Of a stretch of 64,000 bases of DNA, positions 56,095-63,843 are shown one piece after another. The notes under the pieces are model-generated. The model saw only the letters and a program-made list of their open reading frames with translations, was not told the DNA's origin and ran no database searches. Both the position numbers and the translations under genes were made by a program. The first letter of the stretch is position 1. The number at the start of each line of letters is the position of its first letter. Origin of the DNA: Clostridiaceae bacterium (GTDB taxonomy: Bacteria; Bacillota; Clostridia; Lachnospirales; Lachnospiraceae); assembly GCA_910574345.1 (NCBI GenBank), contig CAJSZV010000010.1:1-64000 (forward strand). The letters run 5' to 3'.

Positions 56095-57111
56095 ATGAAA
56101 ATTACCGGTATTTACAGTACGAGAAACTATAACACTTGGCCGTCCTGGCATATTGTTTTTGAGTATGAAGATAAGTTTGCTGAGTGTCTGGGCATAAAAA
56201 TTACGCGGGGGGGGGTAAGAAGGTACTGGAACAGCATACAATACCGGGCATTCAAAATATTTCCAGAGTTAAAAAAACTGACAAGATACAGAATGAGGGG
56301 AACGAATTGTCAACTGGTATTCATTATGTCGGCAGGAGAATTATGGGCTTATCCAAAACGTAATACAATACCGATTCTTCTTGATACGCCTATGAGTTCT
56401 GCAGAATATGTTTTAGAGTCAACAAAGGAACTGCCGATCTTTTGGGTGACTGCATTTGATTATTATAAAAGGCTGAAGGAACTGGAACCAGATTCCAATG
56501 TTAAATATATTCCCCTGGCGATTACAGATATCTATAAATTAGATGAATATCCGGATAAAAAGATTGATGTGATTCAGTTTGGACGTAAGAATGATACACT
56601 GCATAATTGGATGCTTGCTTATTGTAAAAAATATCCGGGCACGGAATATGTATATCAAACCGAAGACGGTTCTCTGACCTATATATCTACTACACGTGGA
56701 AATATAGGGAGATTTGACACCCGCAGGAACTATTTTGAGATGCTGAAAGCGTCAAAAATCAGTTTGGTTTCCACTCCCTGCTTTGAAGGTGAACGCAAAT
56801 CAGTTTTTGGAAACATGGATTTTGTGACCCCTAGATTTTATGAAAGTGCGGTGAATTACTGCTATATGATTGGAAGATATACGGAAAATGACGAGACTAC
56901 AATGCTCGGACTGGAGGATGTCTGCGATAATGTATCTGATTGCCATGTCTTTGAAGAATTGGTATATGAGTATCTTATGGATCCGGGTTTTAAGAAAAAG
57001 AATGTGTTTGATAATTTTATTGCCCGAAATGTGGTTTCGGCCAGGGTAAGGGAAGTAAATAATTGTATGTTTAATTTAAGAGAGAAAGACGGAAGAGGAA
57101 GCCGGCGGTGA
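56095..57111 (+). CDS. Putative GT-B glycosyltransferase with a G9 tract
   Basis: A 338-residue protein. VFIMSAGELWAYPKRNTIPILLDTPMSS and KKIDVIQFGRKNDTLHNWMLAY resemble group-1-like transferases. The C-terminal SLVSTPCFEGERKSVFGNMDFVTPRFYESAVNYCYMIGRY matches the donor-binding end of such enzymes (family 1 or PF13524-like). The assignment is moderate. Nine G at 56207-56215 encode RGG near residues 38-40, so a one-base slip removes almost the whole protein. It is in frame here. It overlaps the next gene by 4 nt (GTGA). Confidence 0.7.
   Translation: MKITGIYSTRNYNTWPSWHIVFEYEDKFAECLGIKITRGGVRRYWNSIQYRAFKIFPELKKLTRYRMRGTNCQLVFIMSAGELWAYPKRNTIPILLDTPMSSAEYVLESTKELPIFWVTAFDYYKRLKELEPDSNVKYIPLAITDIYKLDEYPDKKIDVIQFGRKNDTLHNWMLAYCKKYPGTEYVYQTEDGSLTYISTTRGNIGRFDTRRNYFEMLKASKISLVSTPCFEGERKSVFGNMDFVTPRFYESAVNYCYMIGRYTENDETTMLGLEDVCDNVSDCHVFEELVYEYLMDPGFKKKNVFDNFIARNVVSARVREVNNCMFNLREKDGRGSRR
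56207..56215 (+). repeat. Homopolymeric G9 tract in coding sequence
   Basis: Nine consecutive G within cgg-ggg-ggg-gta, about 115 nt after the start codon of the gene at 56095. Confidence 0.9.
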
Positions 57112-58049
57112 ATCTGAGGATGATAATTAAAAAAATATTGAAATATTGCGTTCTTCCAGCTGTTTCTTTAATAGTTAAGATATATGCAAAAGTTCAAAAA
57201 AAAACTTTGATTTTATTTGCATTTTCAGGGCTTGGGGATATGTGCTATTCCTTTGCCTTTTTAGATTTTCTTAAGGAAACCTGGGGGGGGGGGTACAGAA
57301 TTGTCGTTTTTACAAAATCTTATTTGGCAGCGTTAGCTTCTCATTATGAGTGTGTTGATGAAGTCAAAATATTGGGGGATTGCAAAATAAAAGCGGTCAG
57401 GGCATTGTGGAAATCTGATAAATATAAAGAAATTTTTAATGATGGACTCAATGGCTCTCCAATATTCTATTGCGATAACTTAAATAAAGAAGGATTTGAG
57501 ATCTTAAGGATTCCTTCAATAAATTATATGGATATACAAAGATATGTGTATTATGGGGCAGATAAGAATGAAAGAATAACCATTCCGGTAATTCCTCGAA
57601 TAAGCTTACAGAAGTTTGCGGATATGAATTTTGAGAAGGCGGTTATTATTAACACATATTCTGTGTCTATGAATATTGATAAAAGTATATTTGATGATAT
57701 TGTTGCAATTTTAAAAAGAAATCATATGGAAGTGTATACAAATGTTACCGGAAAAGGGAAGGCATTGGAGGAAACAATACCATTGACTTGTACCATAGAG
57801 GAATTGTACTGTCTCACCAAGCGTGTAAAGTTTATGATAAGCATTCGATCAGGTCTTTTGGATTTTCTGCAGGGAAATGGAGCTGCATATATAGTTTTGT
57901 ACAATGATAAAACGGAATGGGATAAAAATTTTCGTAAGGCATATGATATGGAAGGATGGCAATCGGAAAGCCGTATTTATCAGTACAATATAGGAGAAAA
58001 AAGTGAATATGAAAAACTGATTGATATACTGTGCAAAGCGTCTGATTGA
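57108..58049 (+). CDS. Heptosyltransferase-like (GT9-type) protein with a G11 tract
   Basis: A 313-residue protein with a GTG start that overlaps the previous stop. LILFAFSGLGDMCYSFAFLDFL resembles the GLGDxL start of GT9/ADP-heptose transferase-like enzymes. KAVIINTYSVSMNIDKSIFDDIV and CTIEELYCLTKRVKFMISIRSGLLDFLQ form the second Rossmann domain. Eleven G (57283-57293) encode the WGGG segment at about residues 59-62. It is paralogous to the following gene at 58090, which lacks the tract. Function probably switches by slippage; it is in frame here. Confidence 0.7.
   Translation: MNLRMIIKKILKYCVLPAVSLIVKIYAKVQKKTLILFAFSGLGDMCYSFAFLDFLKETWGGGYRIVVFTKSYLAALASHYECVDEVKILGDCKIKAVRALWKSDKYKEIFNDGLNGSPIFYCDNLNKEGFEILRIPSINYMDIQRYVYYGADKNERITIPVIPRISLQKFADMNFEKAVIINTYSVSMNIDKSIFDDIVAILKRNHMEVYTNVTGKGKALEETIPLTCTIEELYCLTKRVKFMISIRSGLLDFLQGNGAAYIVLYNDKTEWDKNFRKAYDMEGWQSESRIYQYNIGEKSEYEKLIDILCKASD
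57283..57293 (+). repeat. Homopolymeric G11 tract in coding sequence
   Basis: Eleven consecutive G within tgg-ggg-ggg-ggg-tac. It is the longest G run I find in the window. Confidence 0.9.
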
Positions 58050-58089
58050 AAACCAAGAGTATATGTCTGGAGGATGAGGTTAAAAGTTA

Positions 58090-59004
58090 ATGAAAGAAAT
58101 GTTAAAAGACATATATTTTAAAAGTATATGGAGGAAAATAAAGCGGCTTGAAAATGAATACAAAGATTTCATTTTTATTTTTACATTTGCCGGAATAGGA
58201 GACTTATGCTATTCTTTTGCCTTTTTAGAGGAATTAAAAAAGAGAGAAAAGAAAAAAATCATGGTATTCACGAAAAGGTATCTGTATAGGGCTGTATCTT
58301 ATTATGAAGCTGTTGATATAGTGAAGATTCTCTCTGACAGGGACTCCGTGTTTGTGGAATCTTTTTTGAAGGCGAAAAGGAACTGGAAATATTTTAATGA
58401 TGGGGTTAATGGATCGCCTTTCTATTATTTTTCACACTGGAATCGATTTGGATGGGAAATACTTCGTATTCCAAATGTCAATTATATGGATGTGCAAAGG
58501 TATATCTTGTATAATTTTGATGATACGGCTGAACTGACACTCCCGGCGGTGCCGGATATATCATTGGAAAGATTTGATGATATTGACTATAAGAGGACAA
58601 TTATTATTAATCCTTACTCGAATTTTTTGAAAATTACTGACAGCCGCATTTTTGATACATTAACAGATTACTTAAGTTTACAGGGTTTTATAGTTTATAC
58701 AAATACGACTAAAAACCAGACTGCTTTGAAAGGAAGCAGGCGTCTGGAGTGCTCCCTTGAAGAGTTATATGGACTGTGTAAACGTGTAAAATTAGTAGCC
58801 AGCCTGAGAAGCGGAATTATTGATTTGATGATTCATAGCGGAGGGAATTTTATTGTTTTATATCCGGATGAGACTTATTGGGACAAAATATTCAGGCAGG
58901 CTTATACCCTGACAGCATGGCGTACAAAAAATAAAATATATGAATATTTGTTAAAAGAAGAAGATGAGATTATGCTAAAGGCAGAGGAGATAATGGTTAA
59001 TTGA
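58090..59004 (+). CDS. Heptosyltransferase-like (GT9-type) protein, paralogue without G tract
   Basis: A 304-residue paralogue of the preceding protein. Shared segments are the IFTFAGIGDLCYSFAFLEEL start, FNDGVNGSPFYY, ILRIPNVNYMDVQRYILY, RTIIINPYSNFLKI and CSLEELYGLCKRVKLVASLRSGIIDLM. At the place of the WGGG segment it has KREKKKIMVFTK, encoded by A-rich codons. The two therefore arose by duplication, and only one carries the slippage tract. Donor and acceptor are unknown. Confidence 0.72.
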   Translation: MKEMLKDIYFKSIWRKIKRLENEYKDFIFIFTFAGIGDLCYSFAFLEELKKREKKKIMVFTKRYLYRAVSYYEAVDIVKILSDRDSVFVESFLKAKRNWKYFNDGVNGSPFYYFSHWNRFGWEILRIPNVNYMDVQRYILYNFDDTAELTLPAVPDISLERFDDIDYKRTIIINPYSNFLKITDSRIFDTLTDYLSLQGFIVYTNTTKNQTALKGSRRLECSLEELYGLCKRVKLVASLRSGIIDLMIHSGGNFIVLYPDETYWDKIFRQAYTLTAWRTKNKIYEYLLKEEDEIMLKAEEIMVN

Positions 59005-59040
59005 TGCTTTTCAAATGCGGATACAGAGGTGTTGGTAAAT

Positions 59041-60516
59041 ATGATAATAGTAATAACTAGGAATTCTCTGAAAACAAATATGGTTTTCAATATGATAAAA
59101 GGAATTATGGGAGTAATTATGCCATTAATTACGTTTCCGTATATTTCCAGGACTTTAGGAGTCGAAAATGTGGGAAAAGTCAGCTTTGTTAATTCAGTAA
59201 TTTCCTATTTCGGACTGTTAGCTGCCCTTGGGATCAGGATGTATACAGTCAGTGCGGGCTCTAAATATCGAAATGATCATGAAAAAATGAACCGGTTTGC
59301 GAATTCTGTTTTTACCATTAATGTTATATTTACAGTGAACGCATATGTCTTACTGTTTCTGCTTGTGGCAACCATACCGAAATTTCAAGAATATATGGTG
59401 TTGTTTGCAATTTTGTCGCTGCAGATTATTTTGACAACCATAGGTGTGGATTGGATTAATGTTATTTATGAAGATTATTTTTATATTACAGTCAGGACAA
59501 TTATGTTTAATCTTTTACAGCTGATCTTGTTATTTCTGTTTGTCCGGACAGAAGGGGATTTGATTAAGTATATGGTGATATCCGTCTTCTGTTCAAATGG
59601 AATGAATCTTATCAATCATTTTTATGTTAAAAAATACTGTCGGCCTCATTTGACTGTTCATGTGGATTGGGAGCTGCATATGAAACCAATTTTGCTTTTG
59701 TTTGCAACTCAGGCTATGATTACCATATATGTTTCTTCGGATACAACGATTCTGGGATTTTTGTGTGGTGATGTGCCTGTTGGAATCTATCATGTTTCAG
59801 TTAAAATTTATACGATAGTCAAGACGGTAGCTGCATCTATGGTAGCTGTCAGCATTCCACGTCTGTCAAATCTGTATAGTCGGGGAAAGCGTGAAGAATT
59901 TTCTGCAACTGCTCAGGATACCTATTATACAATGTTGACAATCTGCATACCGGCAATGCTAGGGCTTCTTCTTCTGAGGAGAGAAATTATAGAGTTGATT
60001 TCCGGTCCGGAATACGTGAAGGCAGTATACTCCCTGGCAATATTAAGTATTGCTATGTTTTTCTGTATAGGAGCTTATTTCTGGGGACAGGCTATTTTAG
60101 TTTCTGTCGGTCAGGAGAGAATTCTGCTTAAAGTCACGGTTCTGAGTGCTGCGGTAAATATCGTGTTTAATTTTATGCTGATCCCGTACTGGAAGGAAAA
60201 TGCAGCTGCTTTCACAACCTTGATCGCGGAGATGCTGACATTTGCAATATGCAGATATTATGGGAAGCAATATGTACAATTTACAGGATGCATCAGGATA
60301 TGGGCTAAGATTTTTTGCGGCTGTATGGGGATTATAGTCATAAAAGCGCTGCTGACAGCTGTGGGATTGACGGGGATTTGGTATGTGATATTCATGATAT
60401 TGTGCTCAGCTGCTGTTTATTTTTTGATTGAAATTATTGTAAACAATGAGGTACTGAAAAGCATGGTCCCAAAGTCATATTTTAAGAATTACTCAAAGGA
60501 CAATTGGACAAAATAG
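59041..60516 (+). CDS. Wzx-like oligosaccharide flippase
   Basis: A 491-residue membrane protein with about 12-14 helices of the MOP/PST superfamily. Characteristic is the first part, NMIKGIMGVIMPLITFPYISRTLGVENVGKVSFVNSVISYFGLLAALGI. It also has LFATQAMITIYVSSDTTILGFLCGDVPVGIYHVSVKI. It moves the lipid-linked repeat unit across the membrane for the Wzy-type polymerase at 49736. The start at 59041 follows AGAGGTG; TTG 59029 is an alternative. It is the last gene of the glycan cluster. Confidence 0.92.
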   Translation: MIIVITRNSLKTNMVFNMIKGIMGVIMPLITFPYISRTLGVENVGKVSFVNSVISYFGLLAALGIRMYTVSAGSKYRNDHEKMNRFANSVFTINVIFTVNAYVLLFLLVATIPKFQEYMVLFAILSLQIILTTIGVDWINVIYEDYFYITVRTIMFNLLQLILLFLFVRTEGDLIKYMVISVFCSNGMNLINHFYVKKYCRPHLTVHVDWELHMKPILLLFATQAMITIYVSSDTTILGFLCGDVPVGIYHVSVKIYTIVKTVAASMVAVSIPRLSNLYSRGKREEFSATAQDTYYTMLTICIPAMLGLLLLRREIIELISGPEYVKAVYSLAILSIAMFFCIGAYFWGQAILVSVGQERILLKVTVLSAAVNIVFNFMLIPYWKENAAAFTTLIAEMLTFAICRYYGKQYVQFTGCIRIWAKIFCGCMGIIVIKALLTAVGLTGIWYVIFMILCSAAVYFLIEIIVNNEVLKSMVPKSYFKNYSKDNWTK

Positions 60517-60567
60517 ACATGGAATGCAGAAAGACCTGGATTTTTCCAAAAGTTTACACTTTTTTTG

Positions 60568-60596
60568 TTGACTTCTTGGAATACATTTTGTAAAAT
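60568..60596 (+). promoter_or_regulatory. Promoter of uxaA
   Basis: TTGACT at 60568-60573, 17-bp spacer, TAAAAT at 60591-60596. The LacI-type operator starts 4 bp after the -10 box. Confidence 0.88.
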
Positions 60597-60599
60597 GAA

Positions 60600-60613
60600 T
60601 GTAAGCGCTTACA
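60600..60613. promoter_or_regulatory. LacI-type operator at the uxaA promoter
   Basis: TGTAAGCGCTTACA, identical in all 14 bases to the palindrome at 41214-41227 of the lacI-uxaC promoter and placed similarly relative to the -10 box. Confidence 0.85.
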
Positions 60614-60712
60614 AACCATTGAAGCGGTGGTAAACAGGCTGCTATTCATGGGAAGGAAAAGGTCTTTTCCCTAACCGTGGGGCAGTACGAAATCAATTTG
60701 AGGAGAAAAATC

Positions 60713-62194
60713 ATGCAGGATGTCATAAGGATTAACCAGGAGGACAATGTAGCCGTTGCCCTTCGTTCCATTGAAAAGGGGGAGTCCCTTGTCATAGGGG
60801 GGAGTTCCCTGACCACCTTGGAGGAGATTCCCCAGGGTCATAAGGTGGCGCTTAAGCCGGTGAAAGCAGGAGAAGAAGTGATCAAGTACGGATTTCGCAT
60901 CGGCTATGCAAAGGAGAATATTGATAGAGGCCAGTGGGTTCATGTGCATAATATAAAGACAGGGCTGGGGGATTTGCTTACCTATGAATATGAACCAGTC
61001 TCCGGGAATCTGCCGGAGGGCGGGCATGCTGTATTCCAGGGGTTTCGCCGGACGGACGGAAAAGCCGGCGTGCGCAATGAGATATGGATTATTCCCACAG
61101 TGGGATGTGTCAACTCCATCGCCAAGGCACTTGAGAAAGAGGCTCAGAAGCTGGTGGGGGGAAGCCTGGAGGAAGTCATTGCATTCCCCCATCCCTATGG
61201 CTGTTCTCAGATGGGGGATGACCAGGAGCATACGAGAACCGTTCTTGCAGATATGATCCGCCACCCCAATGCAGGCGGTGTGCTGGTGCTGGGACTTGGC
61301 TGCGAGAACAGCAACATTCCTGTATTGAAAGAATATATCGGAGAGTACGATGAGCAGAGAGTGAAGTTCCTCCAGTGTCAGGATGTGGAGGATGAGCAGG
61401 AGACGGCTATGGCTCTTCTGGAAGAACTGGCAGTATATGCGAAAGGGTTTCAAAGAGAGCCCATAGATGCCGGTGAACTGGTGATCGGCATGAAGTGCGG
61501 CGGTTCCGACGGTCTGTCAGGAATTACGGCCAATCCCACAGTAGGCGCGTTTTCAGACCTTTTGATCTCCAAAGGGGGAACAACGATCCTTACGGAAGTG
61601 CCGGAGATGTTCGGAGCAGAGACCATTCTTATGAACCGCTGTGAGAGCCGGGAGCTTTTTCATAAAACTGTTGATCTGATCAATGATTTTAAGAATTATT
61701 TTACAAGCCATAATCAGACCATCTACGAGAATCCGTCTCCGGGGAATAAAAAGGGCGGAATCTCCACACTGGAAGACAAATCTTTAGGATGCACACAGAA
61801 GTCGGGAAGCGCGCCGGTAAAGGGGGTTCTGTCTTATGGGGAGCAGGTAAAGAACAAGGGGCTGAATCTCCTTTCCGCCCCCGGCAATGATCTGGTGGCT
61901 TCTACGGCTTTGGCAGTATCCGGCGCCCAGATTGTACTTTTTACCACAGGCAGGGGAACTCCCTTTGCGTCTCCCGTGCCTACGGTAAAGATCTCCAGCA
62001 ATTCTTCTCTGGCAGGGAAAAAGAATAACTGGATCGACTTCAATGCGGGACGCATGGTAGAGGACAAGTCCAAGGAAGAACTGGCTCAGGAGCTGTTTGA
62101 CTATGTGCTGGAGGTTGCCTCCGGCAGAAAGGTGAAGGCGGAGGAAGCCGGATTCCACGATATGGCTATCTTTAAGCAAGGCGTGACTCTTTGA
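60713..62194 (+). CDS. uxaA: Altronate dehydratase, single-chain full-length type
   Basis: UxaA removes water from D-altronate to give 2-keto-3-deoxy-D-gluconate. The 493-residue protein has an N-terminal SAF domain (residues 1-100, IRINQEDNVAVALRSIEKGES, HKVALKPVKAGEEVIKYGF) and the long C-terminal domain with FRRTDGKAGVRNEIWIIPTVGCVNS, HPYGCSQMGDDQEHT, LGLGCENSN and GMKCGGSDGLSGITANPTVG, whose cysteines bind the Fe centre. The ATG at 60713 follows GAGGAGA. It is repressed, I infer, by the LacI protein at 40194. The oxidoreductase UxaB is not in the window. Confidence 0.95.
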   Translation: MQDVIRINQEDNVAVALRSIEKGESLVIGGSSLTTLEEIPQGHKVALKPVKAGEEVIKYGFRIGYAKENIDRGQWVHVHNIKTGLGDLLTYEYEPVSGNLPEGGHAVFQGFRRTDGKAGVRNEIWIIPTVGCVNSIAKALEKEAQKLVGGSLEEVIAFPHPYGCSQMGDDQEHTRTVLADMIRHPNAGGVLVLGLGCENSNIPVLKEYIGEYDEQRVKFLQCQDVEDEQETAMALLEELAVYAKGFQREPIDAGELVIGMKCGGSDGLSGITANPTVGAFSDLLISKGGTTILTEVPEMFGAETILMNRCESRELFHKTVDLINDFKNYFTSHNQTIYENPSPGNKKGGISTLEDKSLGCTQKSGSAPVKGVLSYGEQVKNKGLNLLSAPGNDLVASTALAVSGAQIVLFTTGRGTPFASPVPTVKISSNSSLAGKKNNWIDFNAGRMVEDKSKEELAQELFDYVLEVASGRKVKAEEAGFHDMAIFKQGVTL

Positions 62195-62243
62195 TTTTGC
62201 AGGTCTTTTGGGAAGCAGAAGACATTTTTGGGAGGCATGAAAG

Positions 62244-63008
62244 ATGAAATTAAACCGAACCACACAGAGAACTGTGGAGATTCTGAAATTGGTTTCTAAA
62301 AATCCGGAGGGAATTACTCTGGATGAGATCTGCCGGCTGTTGGACCTTCCTAAGACAAGCGCGTACGATATTACCACCACATTGGTGGAGATGGGGATGG
62401 TCAATGTACGGAAAGGCCAGAAACAGACTTATACCATCGGCTTGACGGCATACCGCATCGGCATTAATTATACCAACAACCTGGATTTTCTGGGAATCAT
62501 AGAGCCGGAGCTGAAGACATTCGCCAGAGAGGTGGGAAAGACCGTATTCTTTGGGGTCCGGTCTGACCATGAGGTGGTATACATCTGCAAATTCGAGCCG
62601 GAGAATCCCATTATTACCACAGCCACCGTGGGCACTAAGAATCCTATTTACTGTACTTCCCTGGGAAAGGCGATCTTGGCCTATATGGATGAGGATACCA
62701 GACAGCAGATCATCAGCCGTATTAAGTTTCGTCAGAAGACGGCGAACACCATTATGACAAAGGAAGATCTGGAGACGGAGTTGACAAAGGTAAAAGCTCA
62801 GGGCTATGCTCTGGATGCCAGAGAGATGGAAGATCATATGGAGTGCGCCGGAGCGGCGGTCTTCGGGCCTGACGGCAGCGTTATGGGGGCTATCAGCGTG
62901 TCCAGTCTCTACAAGCCGGGAGAGGATTATGATGCCTTAGGCGGCCTGGTTTGTAAAAAAGCGGCGGAAGTATCGAAATTATTGGGTTTTTTAGGAAAAA
63001 CATCTTGA
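62244..63008 (+). CDS. IclR-family regulator, KdgR-like
   Basis: A 254-residue IclR-type repressor. The winged helix covers RTVEILKLVSKNPEGITLDEICRLLDLPKTSAYDITTTLVEMG. The effector domain has VFFGVRSDHEVVYICKFEPE, IYCTSLGKAILAYMDED and GYALDAREMEDHMECAGAAVFGPDGSVMGAISVS. By gene order with uxaA, eda and kdgK it probably senses 2-keto-3-deoxygluconate, as KdgR does. A palindromic site at 63064 in the eda leader is its likely target. GGGAGG precedes the ATG. Confidence 0.92.
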   Translation: MKLNRTTQRTVEILKLVSKNPEGITLDEICRLLDLPKTSAYDITTTLVEMGMVNVRKGQKQTYTIGLTAYRIGINYTNNLDFLGIIEPELKTFAREVGKTVFFGVRSDHEVVYICKFEPENPIITTATVGTKNPIYCTSLGKAILAYMDEDTRQQIISRIKFRQKTANTIMTKEDLETELTKVKAQGYALDAREMEDHMECAGAAVFGPDGSVMGAISVSSLYKPGEDYDALGGLVCKKAAEVSKLLGFLGKTS

Positions 63009-63015
63009 AATAGTG

Positions 63016-63044
63016 TTGACAAACAGCCTGCAAAAGGTTAATAT
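63016..63044 (+). promoter_or_regulatory. Promoter of eda-kdgK
   Basis: TTGACA at 63016-63021, 17-bp spacer, TAATAT at 63039-63044. Confidence 0.8.
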
Positions 63045-63063
63045 TTAAGCATAAAATCGTGTT

Positions 63064-63089
63064 TGCGAAAAAGATTCGCATATACGAAT
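63064..63089. promoter_or_regulatory. IclR/KdgR-type operator candidate in the eda leader
   Basis: TGCGAA-5 nt-TTCGCA (63064-63080) is a perfect inverted repeat just after the predicted transcription start. It is overlapped by a second one, ATTCG-6 nt-CGAAT (63074-63089). Position between promoter and ribosome site suits a repressor. Confidence 0.6.
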
Positions 63090-63107
63090 TGAAAAGGAGA
63101 GACAATC

Positions 63108-63764
63108 ATGAAAAAAGAACAGGTGTTAGCAAGAATGAAGGAAGACTGCCTTGTGGCCGTAGTGCGTGCCAAGAATCTGGAGCAGGGCGAGAAGGTGGTT
63201 GATGCCATCATTGAGGGCGGTATCAATTTTATCGAGATTACCATGACCATGGATGAGGGCAACCCCGTTGAATTCATTGCGGCTATGGCGAAGAAGTACA
63301 AAGACAATGACAGAGTCGTAATCGGTGCGGGAACCGTTCTGGATCCGGAAACTGCAAGACAGGTTATTCTGGCGGGCGCCAACTACGTGGTGAGTCCGGG
63401 ACTGAATGTGGAGACCATTAAACTGTGCAACCGCTACAGAGTTCCCATGCTGCCGGGCGTTATGACCCCTACGGAAGCGATCACAGCTCTGGAAGCCGGG
63501 TGTGATATCATCAAGATCTTCCCCGGCAACATCTTGGGACCGGCAGCCATCAGCTCCTTTAAGGGCCCCCTTCCTCAGGGCGAGTTCATGCCTTCCGGCG
63601 GTGTGGACGTGGACAATGTGGACAAGTGGATCAAGGCAGGGGCCTACGCAGTGGGAACCGGATCCAGCCTGACTAAGGGCGCCAAGACAGGCGACTTTGC
63701 AGCAGTAACCGCAAAGGCAAAAGAGTTTGTGGAAGCAGTGGCAGCGGCCAGGAATCAGAAATAA
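63108..63764 (+). CDS. eda: 2-keto-3-deoxy-6-phosphogluconate aldolase
   Basis: Eda splits KDPG into pyruvate and glyceraldehyde 3-phosphate. The 218-residue protein has the family order EQVLARMKEDCLVAVVRAKN, GGINFIEITMTM (Glu of the active site), VIGAGTVLDPETARQVILAGANYVVSPG, MLPGVMTPTEAITALEAGCDIIKIFPGN (Schiff-base Lys in IIKIFP) and MPSGGVDVDNVDKWIKAGAYAVGTGSSL. It is followed by kdgK, giving the lower half of the hexuronate route. Confidence 0.96.
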   Translation: MKKEQVLARMKEDCLVAVVRAKNLEQGEKVVDAIIEGGINFIEITMTMDEGNPVEFIAAMAKKYKDNDRVVIGAGTVLDPETARQVILAGANYVVSPGLNVETIKLCNRYRVPMLPGVMTPTEAITALEAGCDIIKIFPGNILGPAAISSFKGPLPQGEFMPSGGVDVDNVDKWIKAGAYAVGTGSSLTKGAKTGDFAAVTAKAKEFVEAVAAARNQK

Positions 63765-63787
63765 GCGATAACCATTTCCGGTATTAC

Positions 63788-63812
63788 AGGGGCCGCAAAT
63801 GGTCCGGCCCCT
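63788..63812 (+). other. Intercistronic hairpin between eda and kdgK
   Basis: AGGGGCCG (63788-63795) pairs perfectly with CGGCCCCT (63805-63812). No T-run follows (atcataaag), so it is more likely an mRNA stability or partial attenuation element than a full terminator. Confidence 0.6.
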
Positions 63813-63843
63813 ATCATAAAGAGAGCAAAAGGAGAATAAAGCG

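Noticed and set aside
60517-60567. A terminator for the glycan operon right after the flippase gene
   Set aside because: I find no convincing stem followed by a T-run. Read-through into uxaA cannot be excluded.
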